NCBI GenBank assembly: GCA_009801015.1
Contig: VHZZ01003141.1
Location: 58,189-121,817 of the forward strand
DNA length: 63,629 bases
DNA from: Silene noctiflora
Lineage: Eukaryota > Streptophyta > Magnoliopsida > Caryophyllales > Caryophyllaceae
Direction: 5' to 3'
Part shown: positions 1-18,821 of the stretch, in pieces
Layout: the number at the start of each line of letters is the position of its first letter
Position numbering within the stretch: position 1 is the first letter of the stretch
Program-made: the position numbers and the translations under genes
The notes under the pieces: generated by a model
What the model saw: the letters and a program-made list of their open reading frames with translations, nothing else
Database searches by the model: none
What the model was told of the DNA's origin: nothing

Positions 1-784
1 AGGTTTAATCAATAAACCATAAGTAATCATTTTATCACGCTTATACGGAATTTGTTTGAAAAACGAAAAAGTGTGCATACTCAATTCACCCCCCCTTCTT
101 GAGTATTTGGGATCTATAGACTCTTCAATTTTCAATTGAACAAAGTTTTGAGAGTATAAGAATCTTTACAATGTGAATATTAATACTAAAATTAAGATAT
201 AAATTAAAACAAATATAACTAAAAAATATTAAACAATAGGGTCTGTATTGAAGTAAACCAAAAAAAAAAAAAAAAACGAGCCCAAACGAGCTTTAATTTC
301 AACCTTGCTAACTTATGAACTGACTCAAATTTAATTAAGTTTGGCTAAAATTTGAGTTGAATTCGATTTAACTGAATTTGTGTACAAATATACATACAAG
401 CTCTAATCAAACCAATTATGAGGACTTTAACCTGAAGACTCGGTTCATTTACACTTTAAACCGGCAAAGAGAAATACTTGTGTCATTCAAGAGGACCTCC
501 TTTCACTCAAAAGCTCCACATTTAGGTTTTAATCCTCTTTCTTTGAGCGTAAGGAGGGACATCTCCCGGACAACAAGTATCTACCTAAATTATTTAGTAG
601 TTTTTATACGAGAAACAGACAATTCTGGAGATCTGTGAACTTTGCGGCTAAACAAGACGTCATTACAATATCACAATTACTTCGATTACTACCAGGTCTA
701 GTCCAACTGAACTAACAATTTCCCCCAAATTAATCCTCGTTCAAACCCTAAATCTCGAATTTACAACCTAAAGAATCCATTAAA
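1..784. other. Intergenic, upstream of CRBN
   Basis: AT-rich sequence with a poly-A run near 260-277 and a short stretch resembling the 'cgagccc..cgagct' hAT-type repeats seen later in the window. An open frame at 378-638 has no recognisable domain. The last 100 bases before 785 are presumably promoter and 5'UTR of the CRBN gene, but I see no clear TATA box. Confidence 0.5.
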
Positions 785-3700
785 ATGGATGACGAACACC
801 GGCTATTGGAGAGAGAATTGTTTCAAATCCAACAAATTCGCGAGCTCGACGACGAGGAATTGCAGATTGAGGAAGTTGAAGGTCTTCCTGACGATGATTC
901 CGATGCCGATGATTTTCCTAAGTAATTAATCAATCACTCTGCTTTATATTTCAATTTCAATTGCATCTCTATAATTGTATTGTTCGCGACACTTCTTCGT
1001 TCTATCGTAGTGTGATATGATCATTCAACTTAATTTTGACGCATTTGTGTGATTTATAGAGAATTATCGCTTACGAGCCGAAAATACTGCTAATTTTAGC
1101 TAGATTGAGAAGAGATGTGTTGTTAGTGATTCAATTTCAGTAGTACATTTACGCCGAATGTGATATTCTGATCGCAGGTTTCGGTATCAATTCAAATGTT
1201 GAGTTGCAATCATTTCTCGTTTGCATTTCGCTTTGTGGAGTTTTTTTTCCGTGTTAACCTATGGATGCTTTTTAGTATAAAATGTGGATTTTGTACTAGA
1301 TTGGGACTTAAACTCAGAACTAAATTAGTCTTACGTAGTTTATTTTAGTTTTCGCAAAAGAAGAGTAAATCCCAAAGTAAATGAGGAGGATTTGATTACT
1401 GATGGTTCTGTTCTGATCAGTGTATTTAGGCAAATGTTACTCGTGATTTAGTTACTCCATTATACTCCCTTTCAGTTTGTGTTGTACACTTGTGGCCTTC
1501 TATCACTAACCTCTGACCTAATCTTCTGTGTTTCATGTTCTTCTTCGGTTCAAGTGGGCGTGCTAATGGTTCAATGGGCGAATTCACATTCGATACCTGT
1601 TTGGCATCTTTGCATACCTATTTGGGTGGTAGGCATGTTAATCCTGTACCCCATGTTATTTTCTTCTGATAATGCAAACTGAATTTTTATTTATCGAACT
1701 TTAATTTTTCAGACGTAGAAGACACTCAACATCGGATGAGTTCAGTGGACAGCGGCACCATTTTGACTATCCCTCTTTTTTATCTTGAAGGTTCTCTCGT
1801 CTCATGTGCTAATCTTTTTTCCTTTTCCTCAAACTCAATAGTCTAAATATTTTTATATTGTTAGGTATTCCCGTGTCCCTGTGCATGTTTTATTTCTCTC
1901 TTTTTATTTTTATATATATTAGAAAAGGGGTTAGGAATTATTTTCTTCATTGTGGAGCTTTGGTTTGGTTTTGCCTGCGATGATATGCCTCGCTAGTTAT
2001 GTATCATGTCTGCATTCCCGTCGTCGTCTATGAATACTCTTTTTTAGTTGGAATGGGAATGAGCTAGACTCTAGGACTGTCTTAAAATTGAGGACACAAG
2101 TGTGTCGTATGTCTTCAAACAAATTTTTTATCGTTAACTTTGAAAGATCTTGAACTCTTTCAAACTGAACTTGAGAGATGTTTGAGATGGAAGGATCAAA
2201 CTCTAAAAAAACACACACTAAATGCTTAAGTCAGTGGTCTCTGATTGTATTATATCACACCACTTTCCCTCTCTATCTCTGATTAGAGAAGTGTCAGATG
2301 GAAAATGCTCAAGTATGGTTTACTTACCCGTATCCTTCAATGCCGTGTTGGACACTTGATATATCCATGAAGTAGGAAGTTAGGCAGTTGATTATCTTGC
2401 TTTTAATCGTCGATTAGGCAATTACCTTCCTTGAAAATTTGTTCCTTTCGAAACTCTGATTCTGTATAGTCCAAATGTTCGTACACAAATGATACGTTTT
2501 TTCGTTATTGAGCATTGTGTCAGCTTAATGTGGTTTCATATTTAGCTAAATTGTATCGCTTCCGTACAGAAAGAAAAGTGTGAGTATTGTGGGGCTAACA
2601 AATACTTCTTAGGATTACGTAGGACAGTATTGTGGTCTGATCTTTATAGAAAGTATGGCTATCCTTTTTTTTGCTGTTTGAGTATCTTATTTCGTATAGT
2701 ATTGTATTTGGTGTGTACTTGATCTTTATGGTTTTGATGTGCAGGAGTGGTTCTGATTCCAGAGGCAACTCTTCCTTTGAGGATCATACAACGAAATTTT
2801 ATTCTAGCTATAGATAGAGCGATGGGCCAGACTGATTCTCCTTATACCATAGGTGTGGTATGTAAATTATTCCATGGCTATTTGAGGATTTTGATCTTCA
2901 TTTGAGACCGCTCCCAAAGTTTTCTGTATGAATTATATAGGTTCTTGTCTACAAGGATCCTGAGACTAGAAGACTAAGGTCTGCAACTGTTGGTACTACA
3001 GCCGAGGTAGGTTCCAAATTTGCAAAGTTGCTTATTGTCATATCTCATATGGGCATAACCACATAACTGTGATTTGTTATTCGGAGTGAGATGCAAGTCA
3101 ACTTACTTTTAATAAGTGTATGGTTTACCACAAATTCTATTACAAGACCATTCAATTTTCGTACGGGAATACATTTCAGTTTCCTTGTCTTTATTTTATA
3201 ATTGCCTCTCGTCTTGCCAAATTTTCGTGTTTGGGATACCCATGGTGTTTTCTAAAATTGAACACAGCTACTCCATTTTGTGATCAAATGCAAACACATC
3301 AGGTCTTATCGTGTTTATATTCATGTCACCTATCATTCTATGAACTTGTCATCAATCACTCAACCCGATAATGACCTATTTACATAAGCAAGTCATGCAT
3401 GATGAGTTTATGACCCTAAGTAGTCCCATTATTTTCACATCACCCTACTTAATTTATCAAACCCTTTTATGAATAAGCATGTCTAATTTTATCCACTTTA
3501 TCTGTTTTATGCACTTATTTATCAATTGATATAATTGAAATTTAACCAATTGAGGAAAAAAGAAGAGTGGATTTAGAGGTTTCTATGTTTTACTTAAGTA
3601 TTGCTGCATGTCTAAACCTAGCTGTTTTGGCGTTCAATAAGTCTGATTGATCTACTCACCTTCGGAAAATTTGGGTAGATTAGAGTACCTGCGAAATTTC

Positions 3701-6700
3701 TTTGACTGAATTCTGTTTATCTAAATCAGATTCGCCAGTACCGTCGCCTTGATGATGGTTCAGTCAATGTTGTTACTCGTGGTAAGCAGCGATTCTATGT
3801 GAGACGACAGTGGGTTGATGTTGAAGGAACTGTAAGAACTAGCCCAAAGCTGTATTTGTATTAGTTCTATTTTTTTTGTGAGTGGGTGTTTTATCCAGTT
3901 ATTGCAGGCTAATTTGATGATTTTTACTCTTTTAGCCTTGTGGAGAAGTGGAAGTTATTGAAGATGATGTACCGTTAAGGACCCCACGGGATGCATTTGG
4001 ATCGTTACCTCCATTGAGTAATCTCAATAGTCAGAGTTTATGTCTCTCTCCAAAATCAAGTCATCGGGCTAAGAGACATAGGGATGCAGATGAAATCAAT
4101 TATTCTGATACAGAATCTGAGAGAAGTTTTGTGAGTGAGCTTTCATTGTCTGAGATGAGATTGCATCAGTCTGCTCTTGAGTCCTGTTGTAGGCTTGACA
4201 TGATTAATGAGTCGTCAAGCAGTGATGAGGAAACACATGTTTATGAATCAGGGACTCTCTCTAGTAAATCTCAATTAAGTGATGGTTCATCAAATCCAAA
4301 GTATATGAGTTTGTTTGCTGACTCTGATGGTGGCAGAAAAGCTAAAATGAGGCATTTATCTCAAAAGGGAAGGTTGAATCAGTTCCGTGTAGCTCCAAGA
4401 GCATTTTGGCCATACTGGGTTTACCAGATGTATGATTCTTTCTCCCTTGCCAAAAAAACTGCAGGTATTTTTTCTTTATCCCTTCAGTTGGTCGATTCAT
4501 TGCTATATTTCGTAAGAAACATTTAAGGGTTTTTCTACGTGGTACCCCTGTGTTTTTTCGAATTTCAGGTGGTACCCCTGCGTTTTTGAAAACATCAGTG
4601 GTACCCTTAAAGTTAGTAAAATGTTTTTAAAATACCCAAACTACTAAAAATTACGTTTTAAATTAGTTAAATTTTGTAATGTAAATATGTTTATGATTGA
4701 GTAAACCAGGTTTATGTTAATGCATGACAAATTATTGTCGAAAAATCAATCAAAAATGTATAAGCAAAACATTTAAAAGAGGCGAATTAATGAAGTTTGG
4801 GTATTTTAAGATGTATTCATTAAGTTTAGGGGTACCCCTGATATTTTTGAAAAGAAAGGGGTACCACATAGAAGTCGAAGAAGTACAAGGGCACCACGTA
4901 GAAAAACCCAACATTTTAACTATGGTATCATTAGAATGTAATATGTATTAATTGGTTTAATAACACAATTCTCAAATCATAAATATATGTATGTTCAGAT
5001 GAAGTTAATGTACCTTGTGACTAAGTAATTGTAATCTATACATAACTAAAATTTTTTGCCCACAATAATCACTATAATCCTTTATGAGGCCCTTAGTGAA
5101 TATTTTTCTATCCGTAATTCCAACACTCACGACAGTGCATGATAACTACAAACCAACTTACTAATGTTCATTGAAAGAATGAAAGTTATGTATGCATTTT
5201 AACTCTGTTGTATTCTCTTTCATTAACATTGTTTCTATACTGAATGTGGGCATCCTGATAACTGTAGGGTGTTTATTTTCCGTGAATAGTGTTTCTATTG
5301 AAGCTTATGTTTGCTTGAATCATTTGGTATTCTTCTCAATATTTGCTTCTAGCTTACAAGAGTAGTTAGATGACAACTTTGACTTTGAAATTTTTCTTAC
5401 TGTTTGCAACTTCGGCGAGGATAGAAAGTGGTGGCATTTTTGACTTCTTTCATAATAAACTTCAATCATGTAATCTGTATTTCTGAGCAATAAAGTACTT
5501 TATCTGTGATCACCTGATACAGTCTACTTATACAGTCGAAGCTGTATTACAACTAGACCTCGTTCTATCCTTAGGGTGTGTTTGATAAGGAGATTTGAAG
5601 GGAAGGGAGAGGAGGGGAGGGATTGGATTTGAAAGTAATTCTTTTTGTTTGGCTAGCAAAGTGGGGTGGAAAGGTTTGGAAGGGAGGGAAAATAGATCCA
5701 CCATTTCCCGAGGCAAAATAATTAAACATCCCTCCAACGAAGGAGAGAATTGGAGGGAGAACTCTCGGCCTCCATTTTCCTTCCCCTTCCCTTCCCTGTT
5801 TTATCCTCGCCTCTCCTTGCCTCCTCTTTTGGTATCCTAACATGACTTTAAGGTCCATACGCTTATGTTCGTTATCCTGTCAACTTCTGTGATGTATTTA
5901 TTGTTGTCGTGCTAGACTGCTAGACAAATGTTTGTTCTATTTAATAGAACAAAATTTTAATTGCTCATATTATGTAAGGAGCGTGTGGAAATCTGAGGAC
6001 TGTGAGTTGAAGTTGCGGTACAGTTCCTTATCAGTTTTTTTCCTTTGACCATGCTGTTCAGATATGTGGAAGCAGGTGGTTGGGGTGCCAAATATGGATG
6101 CTTTTATCAGAAAACCAGACATATTGTCATTCTATATTGCTAGTAAAATTCCTGTTTCTGAGTCTACAAGACAAGAGCTACTTGAAATAAATGGAGTTTC
6201 CTATAGGCTCCGCCGTGAGATTGAATTACTTGAAAGTTTTGATCGTGTGAGGTGTAAAAACTGTCAGGTATGATTTACTTTCTCTTCCTCAATATTCTGT
6301 TTTTTTGTTTTAATATTCCACCTCTCACTAATGCACATCTTTTTCATCTTGTTTTATTCAGACTGTAATTGCCCGACGAAGTGATTTGTTGGTAATGTCT
6401 AATGAGGGCCCTCTTGGTACATATGTAAACCCATATGGTTGTGTACATGAGACCGTGACACTTCACAAAGCCAATGGCTTGGCATTGATTGGTCGACCCT
6501 CTACAGAAAGCAGCTGGTTTCCTGGGTATGCTGTTTATTACTACTACGTATTTTTTGCACCTTTATTGCATTTTACATGTTATTATTGAATTAACTTGCT
6601 CTAAATGACCTACCACCTCTTGATGCTCAAACCCAACAACCAGATGACTAGGTAGTAGCTATGCTACTCAATCTGTTTATTAGTATGAAACATGGGACCA

Positions 6701-7105
6701 CGGAGTTCCCAAAAGTCCAAGTGTTGGACTCGGCTTTATGAAAAAATTTCATGTTATTGGTATAAATTCTGAAATGAAGTGTCCCAAGTGTCTTACCTAT
6801 ATTGGAATGTCGACTGTCTCACTACACTAGCTAATGTGGAAATTGGGGCAACATAGGTTGGCGGTAGCCTGTTGCCCTGTTTCAACATGTCTTAAGCCGT
6901 TAAGCATGTCTTTTGTATTACTATGAAGCTATGCTATCAAACTTGACGTCACCTGGAAATCTTGCACAGATATGCATGGACTATTGCGAACTGCGCTAAC
7001 TGTGAGAGACATATGGGGTGGTTGTTTACTGCTACCAACAAGAAGTTAAAGCCAAAATCCTTCTGGGCTGTTCGTAGCACTCAGATTGCTGATGACAAGC
7101 GTTGA
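785..7105 (+). CDS. CRBN: Cereblon (CRBN) orthologue, DDB1-CUL4 substrate receptor
   Basis: Exons: 785-921, 1555-1628, 1713-1790, 2745-2857, 2941-3006, 3730-3831, 3936-4464, 6062-6267, 6362-6525, 6970-7105. Lengths sum to 1605 nt, giving 534 residues, and every junction is GT-AG with closed phase. The N-terminus is acidic (MDDEHRLLER). A LON-substrate-binding-like domain starts near residue 85 (LTIPLFYLEG, VLIPEATLPLR) and resumes after a Ser/Glu-rich, probably disordered insert encoded by exon 7 (about residues 191-366). The C-terminal CULT domain has zinc-ligand Cys pairs C431/C434 and C498/C501. Its three cage tryptophans, W487, W493 and W507, have the same spacing (6 and 14) as human W380/W386/W400. 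Known family role: substrate receptor of CRL4 E3 ligases, recognising C-terminal cyclic imide degrons. Plant function is poorly defined. Intron 7 carries a MULE MITE and a G/C-rich fold-back repeat. Confidence 0.93.
4527..4909. mobile_element. Mutator-like MITE in CRBN intron 7
   Basis: A 383-bp element. Both ends start GGGTTTTTCTACGTGGT when read inward, and inverted-repeat similarity extends about 50 bp (GTGGTACCCC recurs in both arms). It is flanked by 9-bp near-identical duplications, aacatttaa (4518-4526) and aacatttta (4910-4918). Long TIRs with a 9-bp TSD are the Mutator/MULE signature. No coding capacity. Confidence 0.8.
5573..5845. repeat. Fold-back G-rich/C-rich repeat in CRBN intron 7
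   Basis: The left half is purine-rich (ggaagggagaggaggggagg) and the right half is the pyrimidine counterpart (ccttccccttcccttccc), so the transcript could fold into a long hairpin. Ends TTAGGGTGTGTTTG and (inverted) TTAGGATACC suggest a degenerate MITE. A similar element sits at 27999-28252 in the SHH1-like gene. Short open frames here on both strands are artefacts of the low-complexity sequence. Confidence 0.5.
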
Positions 7106-7846
7106 CGTTTCCTTTAGCCGTCTCCCAAATTGTCTGCTATAATGTAGTAGTAATTGAGCTGTAAATATTCACATGTATTGCTGTCTTAGAATAGGTATCC
7201 ACACATATTACTGGAACCAAGAAAAGCTCAGACGGTTAAATCTGGATCGACGTTAATGGAAGTTGCCACTGTTATTTTGCTGGTCCACATGTACTCTTGT
7301 TTAATTGGTCTTTTTACTCATTTTTTGGATCTACCATTTTTGAAAACAATTTACTGCCATCTCATTTTTCAATTTGCACTGTCTCAGGATTGTTGACCGG
7401 GGCCTAATCTTGATCGTTGTAATCGTAAACACGGCTAGTACATAGGAAATGCAGTTGCATACTGGTAATTATGTCTTCAGAGCTTGTAGATTCAAAATGC
7501 AGTTGTTTATTATCGAGTTTCCCAAAAGATTGGAGAAAAAACCAGTTTTCCAATTTTTCTGGGCAGTTCGTTGAGGTTTGTCCCCACGGGTTGCTCGGGG
7601 AAATGTAGTTCCTCGTGCTTTATATTCTTTTATCTTTCTGTGCGTTGCCAATTAATGGAACAGACACAGAATTTCACACCTTTTTTATTATTATTTTTTT
7701 TTATTTTTTATTTTTTTTTTCACAAGAGTGGGGCTAACGTATTCGATATGGAGTAGTTTAATCAGGCAAATATTTCGTGGAAATTAAGCAATTAATTATG
7801 TTAAAGGTTGTGTGTGGTAGAACTTTTGAAGTTGTGGCAAGTTGAT

Positions 7847-8036
7847 CAGGGGCGTCTAATCTCCCGGGTGACCACGGATGGTGGAATCGGACCTTCAGTT
7901 TTGGCCACTAAATTTATAAGTTTTACCGATAAAATTCAATATAAACCTCGACGTGTAGTACATTTATACATTTATATTTAGCGCCTCATTTTTATTTGTG
8001 GTGCACCAGACCTTTATTTACTTTAAGACGCCCCTG
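7847..8036. mobile_element. hAT-type MITE, 190 bp
   Basis: Terminal inverted repeats CAGGGGCGTCTAA (left) and TTAAGACGCCCCTG (right). The flanks aagttgat and aattcgat could be a decayed 8-bp target duplication (6 of 8 match). CAGGG ends with an 8-bp TSD are typical of the hAT superfamily. No coding capacity. Confidence 0.65.
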
Positions 8037-9050
8037 AATTCGATACAAATGTTTTATACGATTTTTTGTTATAATTTAATCTAAAATAATTTTATATTAT
8101 CGACGCAAAGATAAGGTTTTACGTGTAGTTTTATTACACTCATTGTAATAATAATGTCATCGTCAAGATAATATGACTTCATATTATGAAAGCAAAACTT
8201 TGACGAATAAAGAGGCCGTCTCATCTTCATTTTTTTTTTTTTTGAATGGTCTACATGTCATTTGTTTTAGTTAAATGATTCTGTTTTCATTATGAAAAAT
8301 AGGCCGTTGATAAAATTGAAAAAGCAAAGTATTACCATATTTTAAAAGAAGAAATAACATAATTCATTTTACTACTTTCTCCGTCTCAAGTTAATAGTTA
8401 ACATTTACTTTATTGGTAAACTATTCACTAAGTGAGAGAAAGTGGAAAATAAAGAGGATTCGACTTTTTTTCCTTCATTTTTTCCATTGTAAAGCAACTA
8501 TGTGATAACAGATACGGAGTACATAATTTTAGTTGGTTTAACAACAATAAAAGCGGCACAAATTGGCGGGAGATCTACATTAGTAGTTGATTAACATTTA
8601 CTGTTGTATACATTTGGTAACACCACCAAGTCACCAACCATTCAACCAACGCGTAAAAATCACTACCACTTAATTTTCACATTCTCTGTATTCTATTCTG
8701 TTCAAACGTGAAACCACATTTCTTCCTTCTCAAAGAACCTTCCATAATTCCGTTTATACAATGATGTCACTCATCAGACCCCATCTTACGGTATAATCGA
8801 GTTATCGGGTGATATCGAGTCTTAATGCTACCCTTTCACATGCTTCATGTAGTCTATTATATCAATAGTTCCTAATGACATCGTCTCATTTTTGTGTAAT
8901 CATATTTAATCAAATTCATGTCGCCGCGTTTATAGTTCCCTTTATACCTTTCCTCATTTTGTCAACAAAATTTATTCCATATTTTATTTTATTTATTTTA
9001 TTTGTTGAAAAAAACAAACCCGTATATATTTTCCCACTATAAACGTGCAC

Positions 9051-9057
9051 TATATAA
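9051..9057 (+). promoter_or_regulatory. TATA box of the NADP-ME gene
   Basis: TATATAA lies 177 bp upstream of the ATG at 9234. Transcription would start near 9080, leaving a CT-rich leader of about 150 bases. Assigned by position and sequence only. Confidence 0.6.
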
Positions 9058-9233
9058 GCACAACGTAACAAACCCTTCTTTCATCAACATTTTCTTAGCA
9101 TAAAGATCCAATCTTTACCTTTTTTCATTGTTCTAATCATCTGGGTTCGTTGCATTTCTCTGCAATTTTACGTATTTTTGTGTGTGTTTGTGTGTAGAGA
9201 GGTAATAATAAAAGTGTGGTGATAAGAAGAATA

Positions 9234-15229
<5,996 letters not shown>

Positions 15230-17159
15230 AATATTAGGGATTGTCTTCTTAATTCACTGCAGTTTTTGATCTTACAGTTACCTGAAATTTTTTACTACCA
15301 GCATTGGTTCTATATTCTTTTCATTCTTCACATTGGTTATGTATGTCTACAGTTTGTATTGTGTTAATGTCAAGTTATTAAGCTAAATCCATATAATAAT
15401 TACGAGTAGATTGGTATATTATTCGAGAATTATGCAAAGAATGTGAGACTTGTGCAATTGTGCAAGTAAAAATTCACCGAGTACAAAATCTTATCTGCAA
15501 CGGGGGTAACTGGTAACTGTTAACGGATCAAAGTCAATTCATATATCCGGTTAGAAATGAGTGACAAGCCGATAATTAGTGCTAGAGACATGTTTTTGGA
15601 TCGGTTTTACATTTACAATCGTTTTAATTGAAACTTTACATGATTTGTTGGCACAAACATTTTATTGGACAAAAGCTTTGATTTGAATTTGTCCAAATTT
15701 TATACTCAGCACGTCATAAGCACATGGGTTTTTTCATCAACATGATAAGATTGGCATAAACGCGTGAATTTTGTTTAGGCTATTTTTGGTCAGCTATGAC
15801 TATTAGTTCGTCTTGCTTTAAGATCTTTAATTGAATGTGAAAGCCCGAGATTTTATACAAGAAACAGAGCGTCTTGCTTGTGACGGTCTTTTCAAAGAGA
15901 CATGTCACAATTCCTCTCCACTTAACCCTTTCACTTGCCTTCCCACTTGCCCCTTTATCTCACGTCTTTTCAAAATGACGGATTTTCTCTGTCACAAATG
16001 AGAATTTGTGAACAAAAAATTGTGTTACCATTCAGTTTAATTTCTCCATTCTCCGTTAATTGTGTTTGTCTTAAGGAATTTCTAATGTAATTTCTTCTAA
16101 TGGAATAAACTAATGGCCAATTGGCCAAGGCTCTTTGCCTTTTGGTTAAAAGGGATTTCTTGTACCATTATAACTTCCAATTCAATCATAACATTTTAAA
16201 ATGGGACTACCTTAATTTCTTACCTAAATAGTGAATGAAGGACAATTTAGAGTAAATAAGCCTTGGGAAACATTAAAACAGGTTAAGTATTTACCCACTT
16301 AATTTCTTACCTCAATCATTAAAATGCAGTCTTAAATCAATGTGAAGTAAGTCTTTCTCAAGATGAATATATCCGTTTTAACATTAAAACATGTCAAGTA
16401 TCATCCACTTGTGCATATAACTATATAAGTCAAATTTATTCTTTGATGAATATACCCGTGTTAAATGCAAATCTGTGATCAGTTTGATATTCTAACTTTA
16501 AGATCACGTCTTTTTATTTGTATACAAAATATAAATATGCATCGTTCTAAGAAGCGCTGAGGTTAACAGTTAATAAACGGAAAAGCGGCACACAATACCT
16601 CAATCATGATAAACGAATTATACCATATATACAAACTCATTTTTAAGATTGACATCAAATCAAGAAAATGGGATCATATTCGATACAAGAAAACAAGAAA
16701 ACAAGAAATCAAACAACCACCAAAAACCAGATCAGCATCCACTATGAGTGTTTCTAATATCACAAATTCGACGGACACTATTCGTCACAAGCTGAAGACG
16801 GATAGTGTCTCTTTCACAATATGCAAATGACACTATCCATGGGGGGCTCCATTTCTCCCTTACTTCATTACTTGCTTTTCCACTTACCTTATTATGAGAG
16901 GAATATTATCTGTCTTCAACTTATAACGAATCATGTCCGTCATAAACAAGATGCTTATTCTAATATTGTGAAGCGTAAAGATGGAGGAATCATGGAAATC
17001 AAATATGTTGCACGACGACCTTTCCTTTCTCGACCAATATTCTCAACCCTCCTATTTCTTTCCCAAAATTAAGGCCCACCCTATCAATCACAAATTCACT
17101 TGTCCAATTTGTACCAACGACAATATAATACTCAAAACATAACATTAATAATTAATTAA
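15230..17159. other. Intergenic with MITE remnants
   Basis: Starts with the NADP-ME 3'UTR. About 15863-16015 and 16735-16950 carry members of a MITE family with ends like aagaatttgtgacgg and gacggatagtgtc (a better-preserved member is at 34325-34513). No gene recognised. The open frames at 16606-17072 are chance frames across the repeat. Confidence 0.5.
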
Positions 17160-18111
17160 GGGGGTTGATTTTTGTAGTCGACGTTTTAGTAATTGTAGTC
17201 GGCATTTTCATTCTGAATTACGAAAGTTGCACAACAACTTTCGTCACATATTAATCAATTGTTGCAAAATTCACATTCGTCACAAACAAAGGGTTGTAAT
17301 CAACGGAATTCTCACCGAAATTCTCCAACGAGTCCTGATTCAAGTGTCAAATTGGATAATAGTTAGAATATGAACAATTAATCGACTAAGAAAGTTGTTG
17401 TGTAGCCATGNGTTTNACAAAAATAGTCGACAAAAANCCATGGNGAGATGATGAATATCTTCACNAACCCCATGGACCTCACGTTGAATGTTGTTGTGTA
17501 TCNATGGGGATGATGAAGATCTTCATCATCACTCCATGGGGTCACGTTGAATTTCATCAACACCCCATGGACTGGTGATGAATATCTTCATCACCTCCAT
17601 GGGTACACAACCAGATTCAACATCACCTTCATGGTGATGATGAAGATATTCATCATTCTACCATGGACAGACCTAAAAACGTGATTTGGAAAATTTCGAA
17701 CAAACAAATAACATTCCGACTACAATTCAANCGCAATTAACACAAATTCAACATAATACGACGACATATACACTAATTACACAACAACAACACAAAACAA
17801 CAATTAAAACCAACCAAATTAAATGTATCAAACTCAAATCAACACAAAAAGGAAAATATTATATCTATTTCGTTAAACAATGCGATTAATTAATTTACGT
17901 ACCGGAGAATCGGGTGAATTTTGTTCCGCCATGTAAAAAACGTAAGTTGTTGTTCGCGTTTTTTTTTTTTTTTTAATTGGAATTTTGGAGAATTTGAGAG
18001 GAAAATTTTAGAGAGAGAATTGGTGAGTTTATTGTCCAAGGGCAAAATCGTAATTCGTAATGAAAACGCCGACTACAATTACTAAAACGTCGACTACGAA
18101 TTACAATCCGG
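17160..18111. mobile_element. 952-bp TIR element with palindromic core
   Basis: About 55-bp terminal inverted repeats: the left end (17160-17222) and the reverse complement of the right end (18049-18111) share gtagtcgacgttttagtaat and tgtagtcggc. The element is flanked on both sides by TTAATTAA (17152-17159 and 18112-18119), consistent with an 8-bp target duplication, although this is itself a palindromic low-complexity word. The interior is non-coding, with a CCATGG palindrome array and several unresolved bases. Superfamily uncertain (hAT by TSD length, MULE by TIR length). Confidence 0.7.
17406..17665. repeat. Array of CCATGG-bounded palindromes
   Basis: CCATGG or one-base variants recur every 25-40 bp (for example 17438, 17470, 17543, 17572). 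They bound self-complementary cores such as gatgaatatcttcat. The core at 17509-17530 is a perfect 22-bp palindrome built around gaagatcttc. The five unresolved bases nearby (17411-17503) suggest that assembly or base calling struggled with the structure. Confidence 0.75.
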
Positions 18112-18146
18112 TTAATTAATATGAATCCTGCGAATGAATGCGTGGT

Positions 18147-18385
18147 ATTTATAGATCTTTTTAGTTTATAATAATGTAATATATATAGATTTAAAATTGA
18201 CAAAATTTTTAAGTTTTTATATTTTAATACGAGGATAAAAAATGGAAATGAAGATTTATAGATCTTTCGGTTTATAATAATGTAATATATATAGATTTTT
18301 TTTTGGTGCTTTAATATATATAAATTTAAAATTGACAAATTTTTATTTTTTCATATTTTAATATGAGGATAAAATATTTTAATGA
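18147..18385 (+). repeat. Imperfect tandem duplication, about 107 bp
   Basis: Copies begin at 18147 and 18254 with atttatagatctttt / atttatagatctttc. Both contain tttataataatgtaatatat and end in a form of gaggataaaa. The second copy has an extra T-rich insert. AT-rich, non-coding. Confidence 0.7.
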
Positions 18386-18821
18386 ATTTTTTTGCCACAA
18401 AATTAATGCGTCAATTTATAAATTTTCTCAAATAATTTTAAAGATTTTTTTTCCACAAAATTCATAATGTTAGTTGATAATATTTTTTATGCGAATTAAG
18501 TACGTTGTAAGTGTTTTTTATATGAAACTAATAATATCAATTTATCGGGTTTTCATATACGAATTTTTACATTTATACCAATTTTTATTTTATTTTAGTT
18601 AAAAGATTATAATTTATTTAAAAAAAGATAATAATGGTCATAGATTATATCTTAATTAAAAGATAATCATTTATTAAAAATAGAATTTGTTTCCTTATTT
18701 AGTTAGATTACTTTTAGAGGGGGAAAAAGGAAAAGGAAAAGTCGGAAAACTAGTCAAGCACATATCACTTGTGTACATGACATTATCCGTCTTAATACTT
18801 GACCCTATACACAAGTCGAAA

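Larger units (their letters stand above)
7106..9233. other. Intergenic between CRBN and NADP-ME
   Basis: Holds the CRBN 3'UTR, a hAT-type MITE (7847-8036, listed separately), a degenerate Stowaway-like stretch at about 8380-8521 (tactttctccgtctc ... acggagtac), and from about 8600 the NADP-ME promoter and 5'UTR. No gene seen. Confidence 0.6.

Noticed and set aside
378..638. 86-codon open frame upstream of CRBN
   Set aside because: No recognisable domain, no supporting context, and composition like the surrounding non-coding DNA.
16606..17072. Two small open frames upstream of the TIR element
   Set aside because: They run through MITE sequence and have no recognisable protein features.
17406..17665. 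Regularly spaced short repeats resembling a CRISPR array
   Set aside because: The units are palindromes of varying length with no constant spacer, in a plant nuclear context and inside a TIR element.
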